The notes under the pieces were generated by a model. That model made no database searches. It was not told the origin of the DNA and saw only the letters and a program-made list of their open reading frames with translations. A DNA stretch of 64,000 nucleotides from Neoactinobaculum massilliense (GTDB lineage: Bacteria > Actinomycetota > Actinomycetes > Actinomycetales > Actinomycetaceae): contig NZ_UWPE01000001.1 in NCBI RefSeq assembly GCF_900604955.1, forward strand, positions 558,001 to 622,000, written 5' to 3'. Made by a program: the position numbers and the translations under genes. Positions 27,027 to 35,419 of this stretch are shown piece after piece; position 1 is the first letter of the stretch, and each line of letters begins with the position of its first letter.

Positions 27027-29180
27027 ATGAATCGGATTGAAGGACTGGGTGAAATCCCGGAGCTTGGGGAGCAGGGTGCCCTCTTACCCGTGCCCGAGTC
27101 CTCGCTGCCCGTCCGCGCCAGCGTGCCGGAGCCGGTGGCGCATGTGCAGGTCATGCTGGCGCAGCCGCACCTGGACCATATTTTCGATTTCCTCATCCCG
27201 GAAAAATACGCGGAGGTGGCCCAGCCCGGCGTGCGGGTGGAGGTGATGGTGGGGCCACGGAAAACCAACGGCTTTATCGTGGCACGAGATTCCGTCACGC
27301 ACTCGGCGGCCAAGCTGAGGCCACTACGGCGGGTGGTTTCGGCGGAGCCGGCATTAGCCCGCTCCACCTGGGAACTTGCGCAGGAGGTATCGCGGCGCTG
27401 GGCGTGTTCCATTCCGGACGTACTGCGCTTGGCCGTGCCGGCGCGTCATGCCCGGGCAGAAAAAATGGTGACGGAAGCCGCGGCTCACGCGACGCCGGAG
27501 GAATCAGTGGAAAGAGCCGCTGCGGCGGGAAAAGGAGACGCACTCGAATACGAGGCATTCGCCAGTTACCGGGGCGGCCTCGCCTACCTGGAAGCCGTGG
27601 CCGAGGGCCGTCACCCGCGGGGTGTCCTTGCCGCGTTGCCGGGTACCCTCGGCACGCGAGCTCTCGTCCGAGAGGCCGTGCAAACAGCGCGGGCGGCCGG
27701 TCGAGGCGTCATTGTGATTGTTCCTACCACGCGGGAGGCACGGTCGTTTGCCTCCCTGCTGGGTGATGATCGTGGCGAACCAGTTGCGCTCATGGTGAGC
27801 GAATCCTCCGCTGAAGAGCGCTACGGTACCTACCTGCGGGTACTTCGTGGAACGCGGCACATTGTGGTGGGCACGCGGTCGGCGATGTGGGCGCCGGTCG
27901 CCAATCTTGGTCTTGCTATCGTCATAGATGACGCCGTCCCACTTCTGCGCGAAGTGCGGGCTCCCTACGCACATGCTCGTGACGTGCTAGATCTGCGCGC
28001 GCGCCGGGAGGGGGCCGCATTCCTGGTGGTGGCACCGTATGTCAGTGAAGAGGCGGCACAGCTGGTGACGGAAGGCGCCGTTCTTATCGACGCGAATGAA
28101 CCCGCACGGCGCGCTGCTTTACCCCGCGTGAGTACGCCGGATCAGTGGCGCGGAGGAATGCGGGACGTTCATCGGCTACCCTCCGCCGCGTTCACCATCA
28201 TTCGCGGGGGGCTCCAGCGTGGTCCGGTGCTCGTAACAGTGCCGCGTAGCGGGTACCTGCCGCTCATGGCATGCGCCACGTGCGGTCGGGAGGCCCGGTG
28301 CTCTCAGTGCGGTGGCGAACTAGCCATCAGTCGACACGGGGAGGCGCCGCGCTGCACCCGGTGCGGGGCAGTGGAGCGCATGTTCAGGTGCCCTAATTGT
28401 CAGGGCGGGCGCATCCGTGCCGTCCGAGTGGGTTCCCAGCGAACAGGGGAGGAGGTGGCCCGCGCCTTTCCCGGTGTGGGCGTGGTGATCTCCTCCGCCG
28501 GAGGAGCAGACGGCATTACGGCGGGCGTGGACGCCACACCGAGAATCGTGGTGGCCACGCCCGGTGCCGAGCCACTCGCCGAGGGCGGGTACGCCGCCAG
28601 CGTCATACTCGACGCACAGTTGCTTGCGGGGCGCGGTCTTGATGGCGAAACGGAGCAGGTGCGGAAGATCGCCCGTGTTGTGGCACGAACTCGAGATGCC
28701 CGCCATGGCGGACAGGTGCTCATTGCCGGAAGCGTGCCCGCCACCGTGGTGCGGGCGCTAGCCACCTGGAGCCATGGGGAGCGAGCTGCGGCGAGCCTGC
28801 GGGATCGAGCCTCGTTACGTCTCCCGCCTGTCGCCACGTGGGTGGGGGTTTCGGGGGCTCGCGCGGATGTTCGGGCATACCTCGGTGTGCTCAGGCAGGA
28901 ACTCCGCAGCCAGCAGGGGGACGTGTCACGCGATGCCACCGGAACCGAACCTGCGGGGCCGGTGGATGCGCTGCTTGCCGGCGGTATCCACATGATTGCG
29001 GCGGGTGTTGAGGTGCTCGGCCCGGTCCCTGCTCCCCGTGAAGGGGAAGTAACCATGCAATTGCGCACCGAGCATAGCGATGCGCTTCGGCTCACTCGCG
29101 CTGCTCGGCGTGCCTACCGCGAATACGCGGGAACAGGCATGGGGGACCCACTTCGAATCGAGCGGGATCCGCCCATGTAG
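27027..29180 (+). CDS. priA: PriA-like primosomal protein N' lacking helicase motifs
   Basis: 717-residue actinobacterial PriA relative. The N-terminal 3' DNA-binding domain (VMLAQPHLDHIFDFLIPEKY ... GVRVEVMVGPRKTNGFI) and the cysteine-rich zinc module (about residues 415-460: CATCGREARCSQCGG ... CTRCGAVERMFRCPNC) are present. The position of Walker A reads AALPGTLGTRALVREA, with no GKT, and DEAH is absent. Actinobacterial PriA proteins are known to lack ATPase motifs, so a scaffold role at restart primosomes is more likely than unwinding. Start from the TAGGCT-N6-ATG layout. Confidence 0.85.
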   Translation: MNRIEGLGEIPELGEQGALLPVPESSLPVRASVPEPVAHVQVMLAQPHLDHIFDFLIPEKYAEVAQPGVRVEVMVGPRKTNGFIVARDSVTHSAAKLRPLRRVVSAEPALARSTWELAQEVSRRWACSIPDVLRLAVPARHARAEKMVTEAAAHATPEESVERAAAAGKGDALEYEAFASYRGGLAYLEAVAEGRHPRGVLAALPGTLGTRALVREAVQTARAAGRGVIVIVPTTREARSFASLLGDDRGEPVALMVSESSAEERYGTYLRVLRGTRHIVVGTRSAMWAPVANLGLAIVIDDAVPLLREVRAPYAHARDVLDLRARREGAAFLVVAPYVSEEAAQLVTEGAVLIDANEPARRAALPRVSTPDQWRGGMRDVHRLPSAAFTIIRGGLQRGPVLVTVPRSGYLPLMACATCGREARCSQCGGELAISRHGEAPRCTRCGAVERMFRCPNCQGGRIRAVRVGSQRTGEEVARAFPGVGVVISSAGGADGITAGVDATPRIVVATPGAEPLAEGGYAASVILDAQLLAGRGLDGETEQVRKIARVVARTRDARHGGQVLIAGSVPATVVRALATWSHGERAAASLRDRASLRLPPVATWVGVSGARADVRAYLGVLRQELRSQQGDVSRDATGTEPAGPVDALLAGGIHMIAAGVEVLGPVPAPREGEVTMQLRTEHSDALRLTRAARRAYREYAGTGMGDPLRIERDPPM

Positions 29181-29183
29181 AAT
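29178..29183 (+). promoter_or_regulatory. Leaderless -10 box (TAGAAT) of fmt
   Basis: TAGAAT overlaps the priA stop codon, followed by six bases (GCCGGG) and GTG 29190. Confidence 0.5.
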
Positions 29184-29189
29184 GCCGGG

Positions 29190-30119
29190 GTGAGAATCCT
29201 ATTTGCTGGTACTCCAGCCGTGGCCGTTCCGTCCTTAAAACAACTTGTTCAGGACGGTTTCGATGTGGCAGCCGTACTCACGCGCGCACCGGCGCCGGTG
29301 GGGCGTAAGCGGGTGCTGACGGCGTCGCCCGTACAGCAGGCTGCCGAAGAACTGGGCATTCCCGTACTCACCCCGCGTAGCCTCCGCAAGGACCCGAAAA
29401 TTGCTGCGCAGATTCGTGATTTGGCGCCGGAGGCAATAGCCGTGGTGGCGTACGGCCTCATCATCCCGGCTGCACTCCTGGACGTCCCCACCCACGGCTG
29501 GATCAACCTGCACTTCTCGTTGCTGCCGCGTTGGCGAGGCGCAGCCCCGGTTAACTACGCCCTCGCAGCCGGCGACCATGAAACCGGCGCGGCCACCTTC
29601 CGCATCGAGGCGGGCCTGGATACCGGACCCGTATTTGAACAGATCCGCGAACCCATTTCTGATACGGATACGGCCGGGGATCTCTTGGAACGGCTCGCTA
29701 AACGTGGAGCGCCCATGCTGTCCCACACCCTCACCGCACTCTCGGCGGGTACCGCGACCCCCACACCCCAACAGGGCACTATCACTACGGCACCGCAGTT
29801 TGACTCGTCATGGGCACGCATCGATTGGACGCGGCCGGCCCCGGAAGTGTCCGCGCGTATCCGCGCCGTTTCCCCGGTGCCAGGAGCCTGGACACTACTT
29901 CATGGGCAGCGCTTCAAGGTGGGGCCCATCACCGTCGTCGAACAATCGGGACGTACGCTCGTGCCGGGCGAAATTAGTGATGATGGCACCGTGGGTACCG
30001 GAACACTGCCGGTGAAGCTTGGCCGCGTGGCGCCGGCCGGCAAACAGCATATGGATGCCGCAGATTGGCTGCGTGGTGCTCATCTTCAGTCCGCCACGCG
30101 ATTCGAGGAGGAGAAGTAA
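29190..30119 (+). CDS. fmt: Methionyl-tRNA formyltransferase
   Basis: 309-residue enzyme that formylates initiator Met-tRNA. N-terminal formyltransferase fold (MRILFAGTPAVAVPSLKQL), folate site HFSLLPRWRGAAPVNYALAAGD with the catalytic Asn-His-Asp environment, and a C-terminal OB domain. GTG start following a -10 box inside the priA stop; the TAA overlaps the rsmB ATG. Confidence 0.95.
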   Translation: MRILFAGTPAVAVPSLKQLVQDGFDVAAVLTRAPAPVGRKRVLTASPVQQAAEELGIPVLTPRSLRKDPKIAAQIRDLAPEAIAVVAYGLIIPAALLDVPTHGWINLHFSLLPRWRGAAPVNYALAAGDHETGAATFRIEAGLDTGPVFEQIREPISDTDTAGDLLERLAKRGAPMLSHTLTALSAGTATPTPQQGTITTAPQFDSSWARIDWTRPAPEVSARIRAVSPVPGAWTLLHGQRFKVGPITVVEQSGRTLVPGEISDDGTVGTGTLPVKLGRVAPAGKQHMDAADWLRGAHLQSATRFEEEK

Positions 30120-31543
30120 TGGCCTGGGTGCCCCGTCACCAGAAGTCGGATCCCGCACGTCGGGTGGCCTTTAACGTGATCCGTGCCGTCCACGAGGACG
30201 ACGCCTACGCGAACCTGGCGCTGCCGCCGGCGATTGATCGTGCCTGGTTGAACAAGCGCGATGCGGCTTTTGCTACCTCCCTCACCTACGGCACGCTGCG
30301 CCTCGAGGGCCGAATGGATGCCATTATTGCCCGGGCGAGTGCGGATCGAAGCATCGATCAGATTGATGCGCCCGTTCTTGACCTGCTACGGCTCGGTGTG
30401 TACCAACTGGTGGAACTCGGCACGCCTCCGCACGCGGCCATTAATGAGACGGTGGCCCTCACCCGAAACGAGCTGGGACAGGGGACGGCCGGTTTCGTTA
30501 ACGCTGTGCTGCGTCGCGTATCGGAACGCGGTAACTGGGAGGAAATTCTTCGTCGTTCCGCGGCAAGCGAAGCCCAATTCCTCTCCGCATGGTATTCGCA
30601 CCCGCGCTGGATCGTGGATGCCTATGCCCGCACGCTCGAGGCATGCGGCAGGAAAAACGCGGTCGAGCCCATACTCGAGGCGAACAATAGCCCCGCCAAG
30701 GTGGCGCTGGTGCCGCGTGGCCTCACGCCGGAGGCGCTTCGCGACCGTGTGGAACGCGCCAAGATGACAGCGGATGCGCCGGCGCTGGTTCCGAGTGCGG
30801 TACTACTGGATTCGGGGAATCCGGCCCGCCTGTGGCCGGTGCAGGATGGTACTGCGGGGGTTGAGGACGAGGGCTCTCAACTCATCGCCCGCATGTTCGT
30901 GGCGGCGTCGATCACCGATGAGTCAGGCAGGCCACTTGAGGGAGCGGGTGGCGATAGCCGGTGGCTGGACATGTGCGCGGGTCCGGGCGGTAAAACCGCC
31001 ACGATCGCGGCCGTTGCCGCTCAGCGCGGTGCCACCGTATTCGCCAATGAACCGCAGCCACATCGCTTGGACCTGGTGGAGGATGCCGTGGCGCCGTGGA
31101 CGGACAATGTGGCTTTCCGCGAGGGAGACGGCCGCGAGATCGGTGCCGAGGAACCAAATGCCTATGACCGTGTGCTAGTGGATGCGCCGTGTTCCGGGCT
31201 GGGGGCGCTCCGGCGTCGCCCGGAAGCACGGTGGCGCAAGGACCCGGCGGATCTCGCGGAGCTTGCGGCACTGCAGGGGGAGTTGCTTGATTCCGCCTAT
31301 CGCGCCGTGCGTCCGGGTGGCCTGCTCTACTACACCACGTGCACACCAACACTGGAGGAGACGCGGGACGTCATCTCAGCATTTCTCGAGCGAACCCCCG
31401 GCGCAAGCCTGGGGGATGCGCGCGCGGAAGCGGATGCAATAACGCTTCATCCCGTGGGCGGTTGGGATAAGACGGTCCAGCTCTGGCCGGATACGGACGG
31501 TAGCGACGCCATGTTCATTGCGCGCATACTCAAAGCCGCCTAG
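30119..31543 (+). CDS. rsmB: 16S rRNA (cytosine-967-C5)-methyltransferase
   Basis: 474-residue RNA m5C methyltransferase (Fmu/Sun family). N-terminal NusB-like domain (PARRVAFNVIRAVHEDDAYANLALP ... RNELGQGTAGFVNAVLRRV), then the SAM domain: DMCAGPGGKTATIAA, VLVDAPCSGLGALRRRPE with one conserved Cys, and YYTTCTPTLEET with the catalytic Cys. ATG 30119 overlaps the fmt stop TAA; the order fmt-rsmB-rpe is conserved in actinobacteria. Confidence 0.94.
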   Translation: MAWVPRHQKSDPARRVAFNVIRAVHEDDAYANLALPPAIDRAWLNKRDAAFATSLTYGTLRLEGRMDAIIARASADRSIDQIDAPVLDLLRLGVYQLVELGTPPHAAINETVALTRNELGQGTAGFVNAVLRRVSERGNWEEILRRSAASEAQFLSAWYSHPRWIVDAYARTLEACGRKNAVEPILEANNSPAKVALVPRGLTPEALRDRVERAKMTADAPALVPSAVLLDSGNPARLWPVQDGTAGVEDEGSQLIARMFVAASITDESGRPLEGAGGDSRWLDMCAGPGGKTATIAAVAAQRGATVFANEPQPHRLDLVEDAVAPWTDNVAFREGDGREIGAEEPNAYDRVLVDAPCSGLGALRRRPEARWRKDPADLAELAALQGELLDSAYRAVRPGGLLYYTTCTPTLEETRDVISAFLERTPGASLGDARAEADAITLHPVGGWDKTVQLWPDTDGSDAMFIARILKAA

Positions 31544-31644
31544 CGTGGGCGAACGCCGCATACCACTCCGCGGGTGGATGACGCCGCATAGATCGGTGTG
31601 GAACTGAAAGTCTGCTTGGCGCACGGTGAGCGAAGCGCGGGCGA

Positions 31645-31650
31645 TAGGCT
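31645..31650 (+). promoter_or_regulatory. Leaderless -10 box (TAGGCT) of rpe
   Basis: TAGGCT, six bases (TACCGC), ATG 31657. Confidence 0.55.
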
Positions 31651-31656
31651 TACCGC

Positions 31657-32322
31657 ATGAGTATTCTTATCTCCCCCTCCGTCCTTAATTGCGATTTCGG
31701 CCATTTCGCTGCCGAACTGGACAAAATTAAGGACGCGGACTGGGTCCATGTGGACATTATGGACAACCACTTTGTGCCAAATCTTGCGCTGGGCATGCCC
31801 GTGTTTGAAGCGGCCGCAAAGTATGCGGCAAGCCCACTTGATGCGCATCTCATGATTGAGGATCCTGACACGTGGGCGCCTTCCTATGCGGAGGCCGGCG
31901 CGGCATCGGTTACCTTCCACGTGGAGGCCGCGAAGGCCCCGATCCGTCTGGCGCGCGAACTACACGCGAAGGGCGTGCGCGTGGGCCTGGGTCTGCGTCC
32001 GGCCACGGATATCACCGCATACGCAGATATTCTGGGCGAATTTGATCAGATCCTCGTGATGACGGTTGAGCCTGGCTTTGGGGGACAGAAGTTCCTCTCC
32101 TCAATGCTTCCCAAGATTCGTCGCACACGGAAGCTTATTGAGGCGGCTGGGCTGGAAACCTGGATTCAGGTGGATGGCGGTATTTCCCAGGCCACCATTG
32201 CGAGTGCGGCGGAGGCCGGCGCGAATAATTTTGTGGCCGGTTCGGCGGTTTTCAAGGCGGCGGATGCGGCCGCGGAGATCGGGGCGCTACGAAGCCTCGC
32301 CACGGAGCATTCGGCGCACTAG
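31657..32322 (+). CDS. rpe: Ribulose-phosphate 3-epimerase
   Basis: 221-residue TIM barrel of the pentose phosphate pathway. Metal/catalytic blocks: [60 protein letters not shown]. Leaderless start. In mycobacteria the next gene is ribD; here an FMN riboswitch begins nine bases after the stop. Confidence 0.96.
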   Translation: MSILISPSVLNCDFGHFAAELDKIKDADWVHVDIMDNHFVPNLALGMPVFEAAAKYAASPLDAHLMIEDPDTWAPSYAEAGAASVTFHVEAAKAPIRLARELHAKGVRVGLGLRPATDITAYADILGEFDQILVMTVEPGFGGQKFLSSMLPKIRRTRKLIEAAGLETWIQVDGGISQATIASAAEAGANNFVAGSAVFKAADAAAEIGALRSLATEHSAH

Positions 32323-32331
32323 TATGGCCTC

Positions 32332-32445
32332 AGTGCTCCGGGGTCAGTGAAACTCTGAGCCGGCGGTATAGTCCGCGACCCGTGTAAGCGGTGGATCGGG
32401 TGGAATTCCCGAACCGACGGTTAAAGTCCGGATGGGAGGCGCACT
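32332..32445 (+). promoter_or_regulatory. FMN riboswitch (RFN element)
   Basis: The sequence reads through the RFN consensus: P1 arm AGTGC (32332-32336), CCGGGGTCAGTGAAACTCTG, AGCCGGCGGTATAGTCCGCG, GGATCGGGTGGAATTCCCGA, ACCGACGGTTAAAGTCCGGA, TGGGAGG, closing arm GCACT (32441-32445). FMN binding normally lowers expression of the downstream gene, here the riboflavin-type permease at 32500. It is tucked directly after rpe. Confidence 0.93.
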
Positions 32446-32461
32446 TAGGCTCGCATTCGGC

Positions 32462-32495
32462 GTGCCGCTCCCTCGTTCCCCGGTGCGGGGAGAGG
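32462..32495 (+). promoter_or_regulatory. Expression platform: ribosome-site sequestering hairpin
   Basis: CCTC-N3-CCCCG (32471-32482) pairs with CGGGG-A-GAGG (32486-32495), which holds the ribosome site of the permease. An alternative pairing, GGGAGGCGCAC (32434-32444, the P1 side) with GTGCCGCTCCC (32462-32472), would occupy part of the sequestering strand. This is the layout of a translational off-switch. Pairings were judged by eye. Confidence 0.6.
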
Positions 32496-32499
32496 TTGA

Positions 32500-33261
32500 A
32501 TGAAGTTGCGGCGTTGGGCACCGGCATTTTTCTTGGGTGTGGCCCTCATTCTGCTGTGGTGGGCGCTGACCGCCAGCGGCACCATTGCGGCCGGTATAGT
32601 GCCTAATCCGGTTGATGTTGTGCGCCGCATTGGCACCAGTTTTTCTGCCGGTTACATGCTCCCGGCCATGCTCACCACGCTGGGTGAGGCGGCGGCGGGT
32701 TGCGTGATTGCCGCCGTCGTCGGTATTCCGGTGGGTTACGGGCTGGCAAAATCCCCCCTCTTTTCTCGCCTTGTGGAGCCCTATGTGGCGGTCTCCCAGG
32801 CGGTTCCGGCTGTGGCCGTAGCCCCGCTCCTGGTGATATGGATCGGCTACGGTTTCGCTCCGATTACTGTGCTCTGCGCCATCATGGTTATTTTCCCGGT
32901 TATTGTCTCCACCTCCGTGGGTGTGCGCGGAATTGACCACGACGTGCTCGGTGCGGCACGGCTGGATGGCGCCTCCGGATGGCGGATGGCGCGTTCCATG
33001 GAAATTCCGCTGGCCGCACCCCACGTCCTCGCAGGCCTGCGCACCGGTTTTACGCTCTCGATTACGGGCGCCGTTGTGGGCGAAATGGTGATCGGGGGCA
33101 GCGGCCTGGGCATGCAACTCACCACCGCGCAGGGAGGCGCGGACGTGACGGGCATGTTCGCCGTCATCATTCTTATGGCCGTGCTGGCGGCCATAATCTA
33201 TGCGCTCGCCCTGATGGTAGAGCGCTCGATATCGCGAAAGGTTGGGGTCGATGTTGCGTAG
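32500..33261 (+). CDS. ribX: ABC transporter permease, probable riboflavin uptake (RibX type)
   Basis: 253-residue BPD_transp_1 permease, about six membrane segments, with the ATPase-coupling EAA loop (GVRGIDHDVLGAARLDGASGWRMARSMEIPLAAP). Riboflavin (or another flavin or flavin precursor) is inferred from the FMN riboswitch that controls it and from the NMT1-like binding protein next to it. Ribosome site AGAGG lies in the riboswitch hairpin. No ATPase gene is adjacent; RibXY systems described elsewhere also often lack one. The end overlaps the binding-protein gene by 11 bases. Confidence 0.82.
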   Translation: MKLRRWAPAFFLGVALILLWWALTASGTIAAGIVPNPVDVVRRIGTSFSAGYMLPAMLTTLGEAAAGCVIAAVVGIPVGYGLAKSPLFSRLVEPYVAVSQAVPAVAVAPLLVIWIGYGFAPITVLCAIMVIFPVIVSTSVGVRGIDHDVLGAARLDGASGWRMARSMEIPLAAPHVLAGLRTGFTLSITGAVVGEMVIGGSGLGMQLTTAQGGADVTGMFAVIILMAVLAAIIYALALMVERSISRKVGVDVA

Positions 33262-34243
33262 ATTGGTGGCCGGGATTGCCGGCTTGTTACTGGTACTTGC
33301 GGGATGCTCGGGGGAGAACGGGACGGCGTCGTCCGCCTCAGCGAGCGATGGCACCCCGCTGACGATTGGGCTTACCTACGTTCCCGATATTCAGTTTTCT
33401 CCGTTCTACGTGGCGGAGCAGAAGGGCTACTTCGCCGACGAGGGCCTGAACGTGACGCTGCGTCACCACGGCGCCCAGGAGTCGCTGTTGGGCGCGCTGG
33501 GTTCGGGCGAAGAGGGTGTGGTAGTTGCCGGCGGCGACGAAATGATGGTGGGACGTTCCCAGAATATTAACGTGGTGGATTGGGGCACCCTGTACCAGAC
33601 GTATCCGGTGAGTCTCATCGTCCCCAAGGACTCTTCGATCATTTCGGTGGCGGACCTAGCCGGAAAAACGGTGGGCGTGCCGGGCACATACGGCGAAACC
33701 TACTACGCACTGAAGGCCGCCCTCACAGAGGCGGGGCTTAACGACAAGGTGAACGTACAGACCATCGGTTATACCCAGCAAGCGGCGCTGACTACTAAGA
33801 AGGTGGACGCCGTCGTCGGTTTCATTAATTCCGACGCCGTATCCATCGAGCGTGCCGGCACTCCCGTGCGTACCATCGAGTTGGTTCAGGGCGGTGTACC
33901 GCTGGTTGGTGCGGGGCTCGGCTCGCTGGAGCCTAACGTGAAGACGCACCGTGACACCTATGCGGCGGTGCTACGCGCCCTGCGTCACGCTGTCGAATTT
34001 ATGACGTCCCATCCGGAGGAAACCGTTAAAATCACGCAGCGCTACGTCCCCTCGCTCGCGGAGGCGGACAATGCGGCGCAGGCGCGGGCCGTGCTGGATG
34101 CCACGCTCAGACTGTATGGAAACGCGGATCAGTTGGGTGCGCAGAATGCGGACACGTGGGCACAGCAGGCTTCATTCCTTGAAGGGGAATTCCTCGAGAA
34201 GCCGGTAGCGGCCCAGGACGCATTCGTTGATCTCACGAAGTAG
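33251..34243 (+). CDS. ribY: NMT1/THI5-like substrate-binding lipoprotein, probable riboflavin uptake (RibY type)
   Basis: 330-residue periplasmic-type binding protein anchored as a lipoprotein. Signal peptide MLRRLVAGIAGLLLVLAGC with lipobox LAGC, then a Ser/Ala linker and the NMT1 fold: LTIGLTYVPDIQFSPFYVAE, GYFADEGLNVTLRHHG, DLAGKTVGVPGTYGETYYAL. Families with this fold bind flavins and pyrimidines. Specificity is inferred from the FMN riboswitch upstream. ATG 33251 overlaps the end of the permease gene, with GGTTGGGG upstream. Confidence 0.82.
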   Translation: MLRRLVAGIAGLLLVLAGCSGENGTASSASASDGTPLTIGLTYVPDIQFSPFYVAEQKGYFADEGLNVTLRHHGAQESLLGALGSGEEGVVVAGGDEMMVGRSQNINVVDWGTLYQTYPVSLIVPKDSSIISVADLAGKTVGVPGTYGETYYALKAALTEAGLNDKVNVQTIGYTQQAALTTKKVDAVVGFINSDAVSIERAGTPVRTIELVQGGVPLVGAGLGSLEPNVKTHRDTYAAVLRALRHAVEFMTSHPEETVKITQRYVPSLAEADNAAQARAVLDATLRLYGNADQLGAQNADTWAQQASFLEGEFLEKPVAAQDAFVDLTK

Positions 34244-34277
34244 AAGCGTGGACGCGCCGCGAGCTCGGCAACAGCGG

Positions 34278-35381
34278 CTAGCCAAGCAGTTCGGCGGCCG
34301 CGAACCCGGCTGCACCAGCGGCGAGAAACGCGAGTGGATCGGCGCTGAGCCCGCGGCCCATGGTGCTCAGTTTGACCGGCGAATGCTGTAGCGGGCCCAC
34401 AAGGGCGCTGGCGGGCACCTCTCGCACGGTGAGGTGCGGGGTGGCGGCCAATCGCTGGACGTGCCCGGCCATGCGCGCCCGAATATCCGCGGGAATCCCG
34501 GCGGATAAGGCATCCTGGCCCAGCACGGGAACCGGGCACAGCGCGGGCGTGAGGGCCACGCGCGTAAGGGCCGTGAGCGTGTGGTGAGAAATGCCCCGGT
34601 GCCGTTCGCGTGCGTCCGCACTAGACATGCGCAGCAGCGCCACGGCCCGCCCACCCAGCGCGTTTGCCGCGTTGACGTATTCACCGGTGCGTACGCCCGA
34701 GAATCCCCACCGGGTATCCGTTCCAAGGTTGCCCGGGCCCTGGGACACAATGGCCACATCGGCGTGCCACACCAGCCGGGCGGCGAGGAGCGCACTGTGC
34801 ACGTTAACCGTCTCCAATTCGCCGCCAAAGGCCTGTCCCGCCGTAATGGTTCCGAGTATGTCCCCGCGCTCAGTGAGCGCGGCTGCCGTGCGCGAAAACC
34901 AGGCGGGCAGGGCACCGCCGTCGTCCATGATGTAGGCGATACGCACCTCCGGTAGTCGAGACCGAAGTACAGCCACCACGGCGGGCAACGCGGAGTGCAG
35001 GTCCGCTACCACCACGGGCATGCCGTCAATGGAATCCGCGCCGGCGAGCAGGTCATGCGCGGTCGATTCCTGTTCATCCGTTCCCAACGTGAGATACTGC
35101 AGCGGAGTGTAACGCGCCTTCACCACGTGGCCGGGCGCGGGTGCCGGATCCGGCGGGAGCCGATCGGGGAGGGCGGCGACGAAGAGATAACCGCCGGTTC
35201 CCAAGTTCTTTGCCACCGCCGACGCTGTCAACAGCACGCGGTCACCCACCTCCGCATGGCCCGTGAGGGGCGGGTAGTTGATCGCGCGCGCCGTGCCCTC
35301 GGATACCGTCACGGTCAGTTCCTGCGCACCGTGCCATTCGCGCACCACGTCCACCACGCGTCCGTTCCGCCAAATCATCAT
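34278..35381 (-). CDS. DUF3866 family protein
   Basis: 367-residue protein of unknown function, matching the DUF3866 family seen near paf genes in actinobacteria. The N-terminus (MMIWRNGRVVDVVREWHGAQ) begins a beta-rich domain containing GDRVLLTASAVAKNLGTGG; then MPVVVADLHSALPAVVAVLR, RIAYIMDDGGALP, and VAIVSQGPGNLGTDTRWGFSG. No catalytic motif I can name. TAGGCT-N6-ATG gives a leaderless start at 35381, back to back with the pafB promoter. Confidence 0.75.
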   Translation of the reverse strand: MMIWRNGRVVDVVREWHGAQELTVTVSEGTARAINYPPLTGHAEVGDRVLLTASAVAKNLGTGGYLFVAALPDRLPPDPAPAPGHVVKARYTPLQYLTLGTDEQESTAHDLLAGADSIDGMPVVVADLHSALPAVVAVLRSRLPEVRIAYIMDDGGALPAWFSRTAAALTERGDILGTITAGQAFGGELETVNVHSALLAARLVWHADVAIVSQGPGNLGTDTRWGFSGVRTGEYVNAANALGGRAVALLRMSSADARERHRGISHHTLTALTRVALTPALCPVPVLGQDALSAGIPADIRARMAGHVQRLAATPHLTVREVPASALVGPLQHSPVKLSTMGRGLSADPLAFLAAGAAGFAAAELLG

Positions 35382-35387
35382 GCGGTC

Positions 35388-35412
35388 AGCCTAGTGTGCC
35401 GGGCGGTAGGGT
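35388..35412. promoter_or_regulatory. Back-to-back leaderless promoters of DUF3866 and pafB
   Basis: Minus strand TAGGCT (35388-35393) lies six bases before ATG 35381. Plus strand TAGGGT (35407-35412) lies seven bases before GTG 35420. The two -10 boxes are 13 bases apart, so the two polymerases would compete and be co-regulated. Confidence 0.5.
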
Positions 35413-35419
35413 AGGGCAC

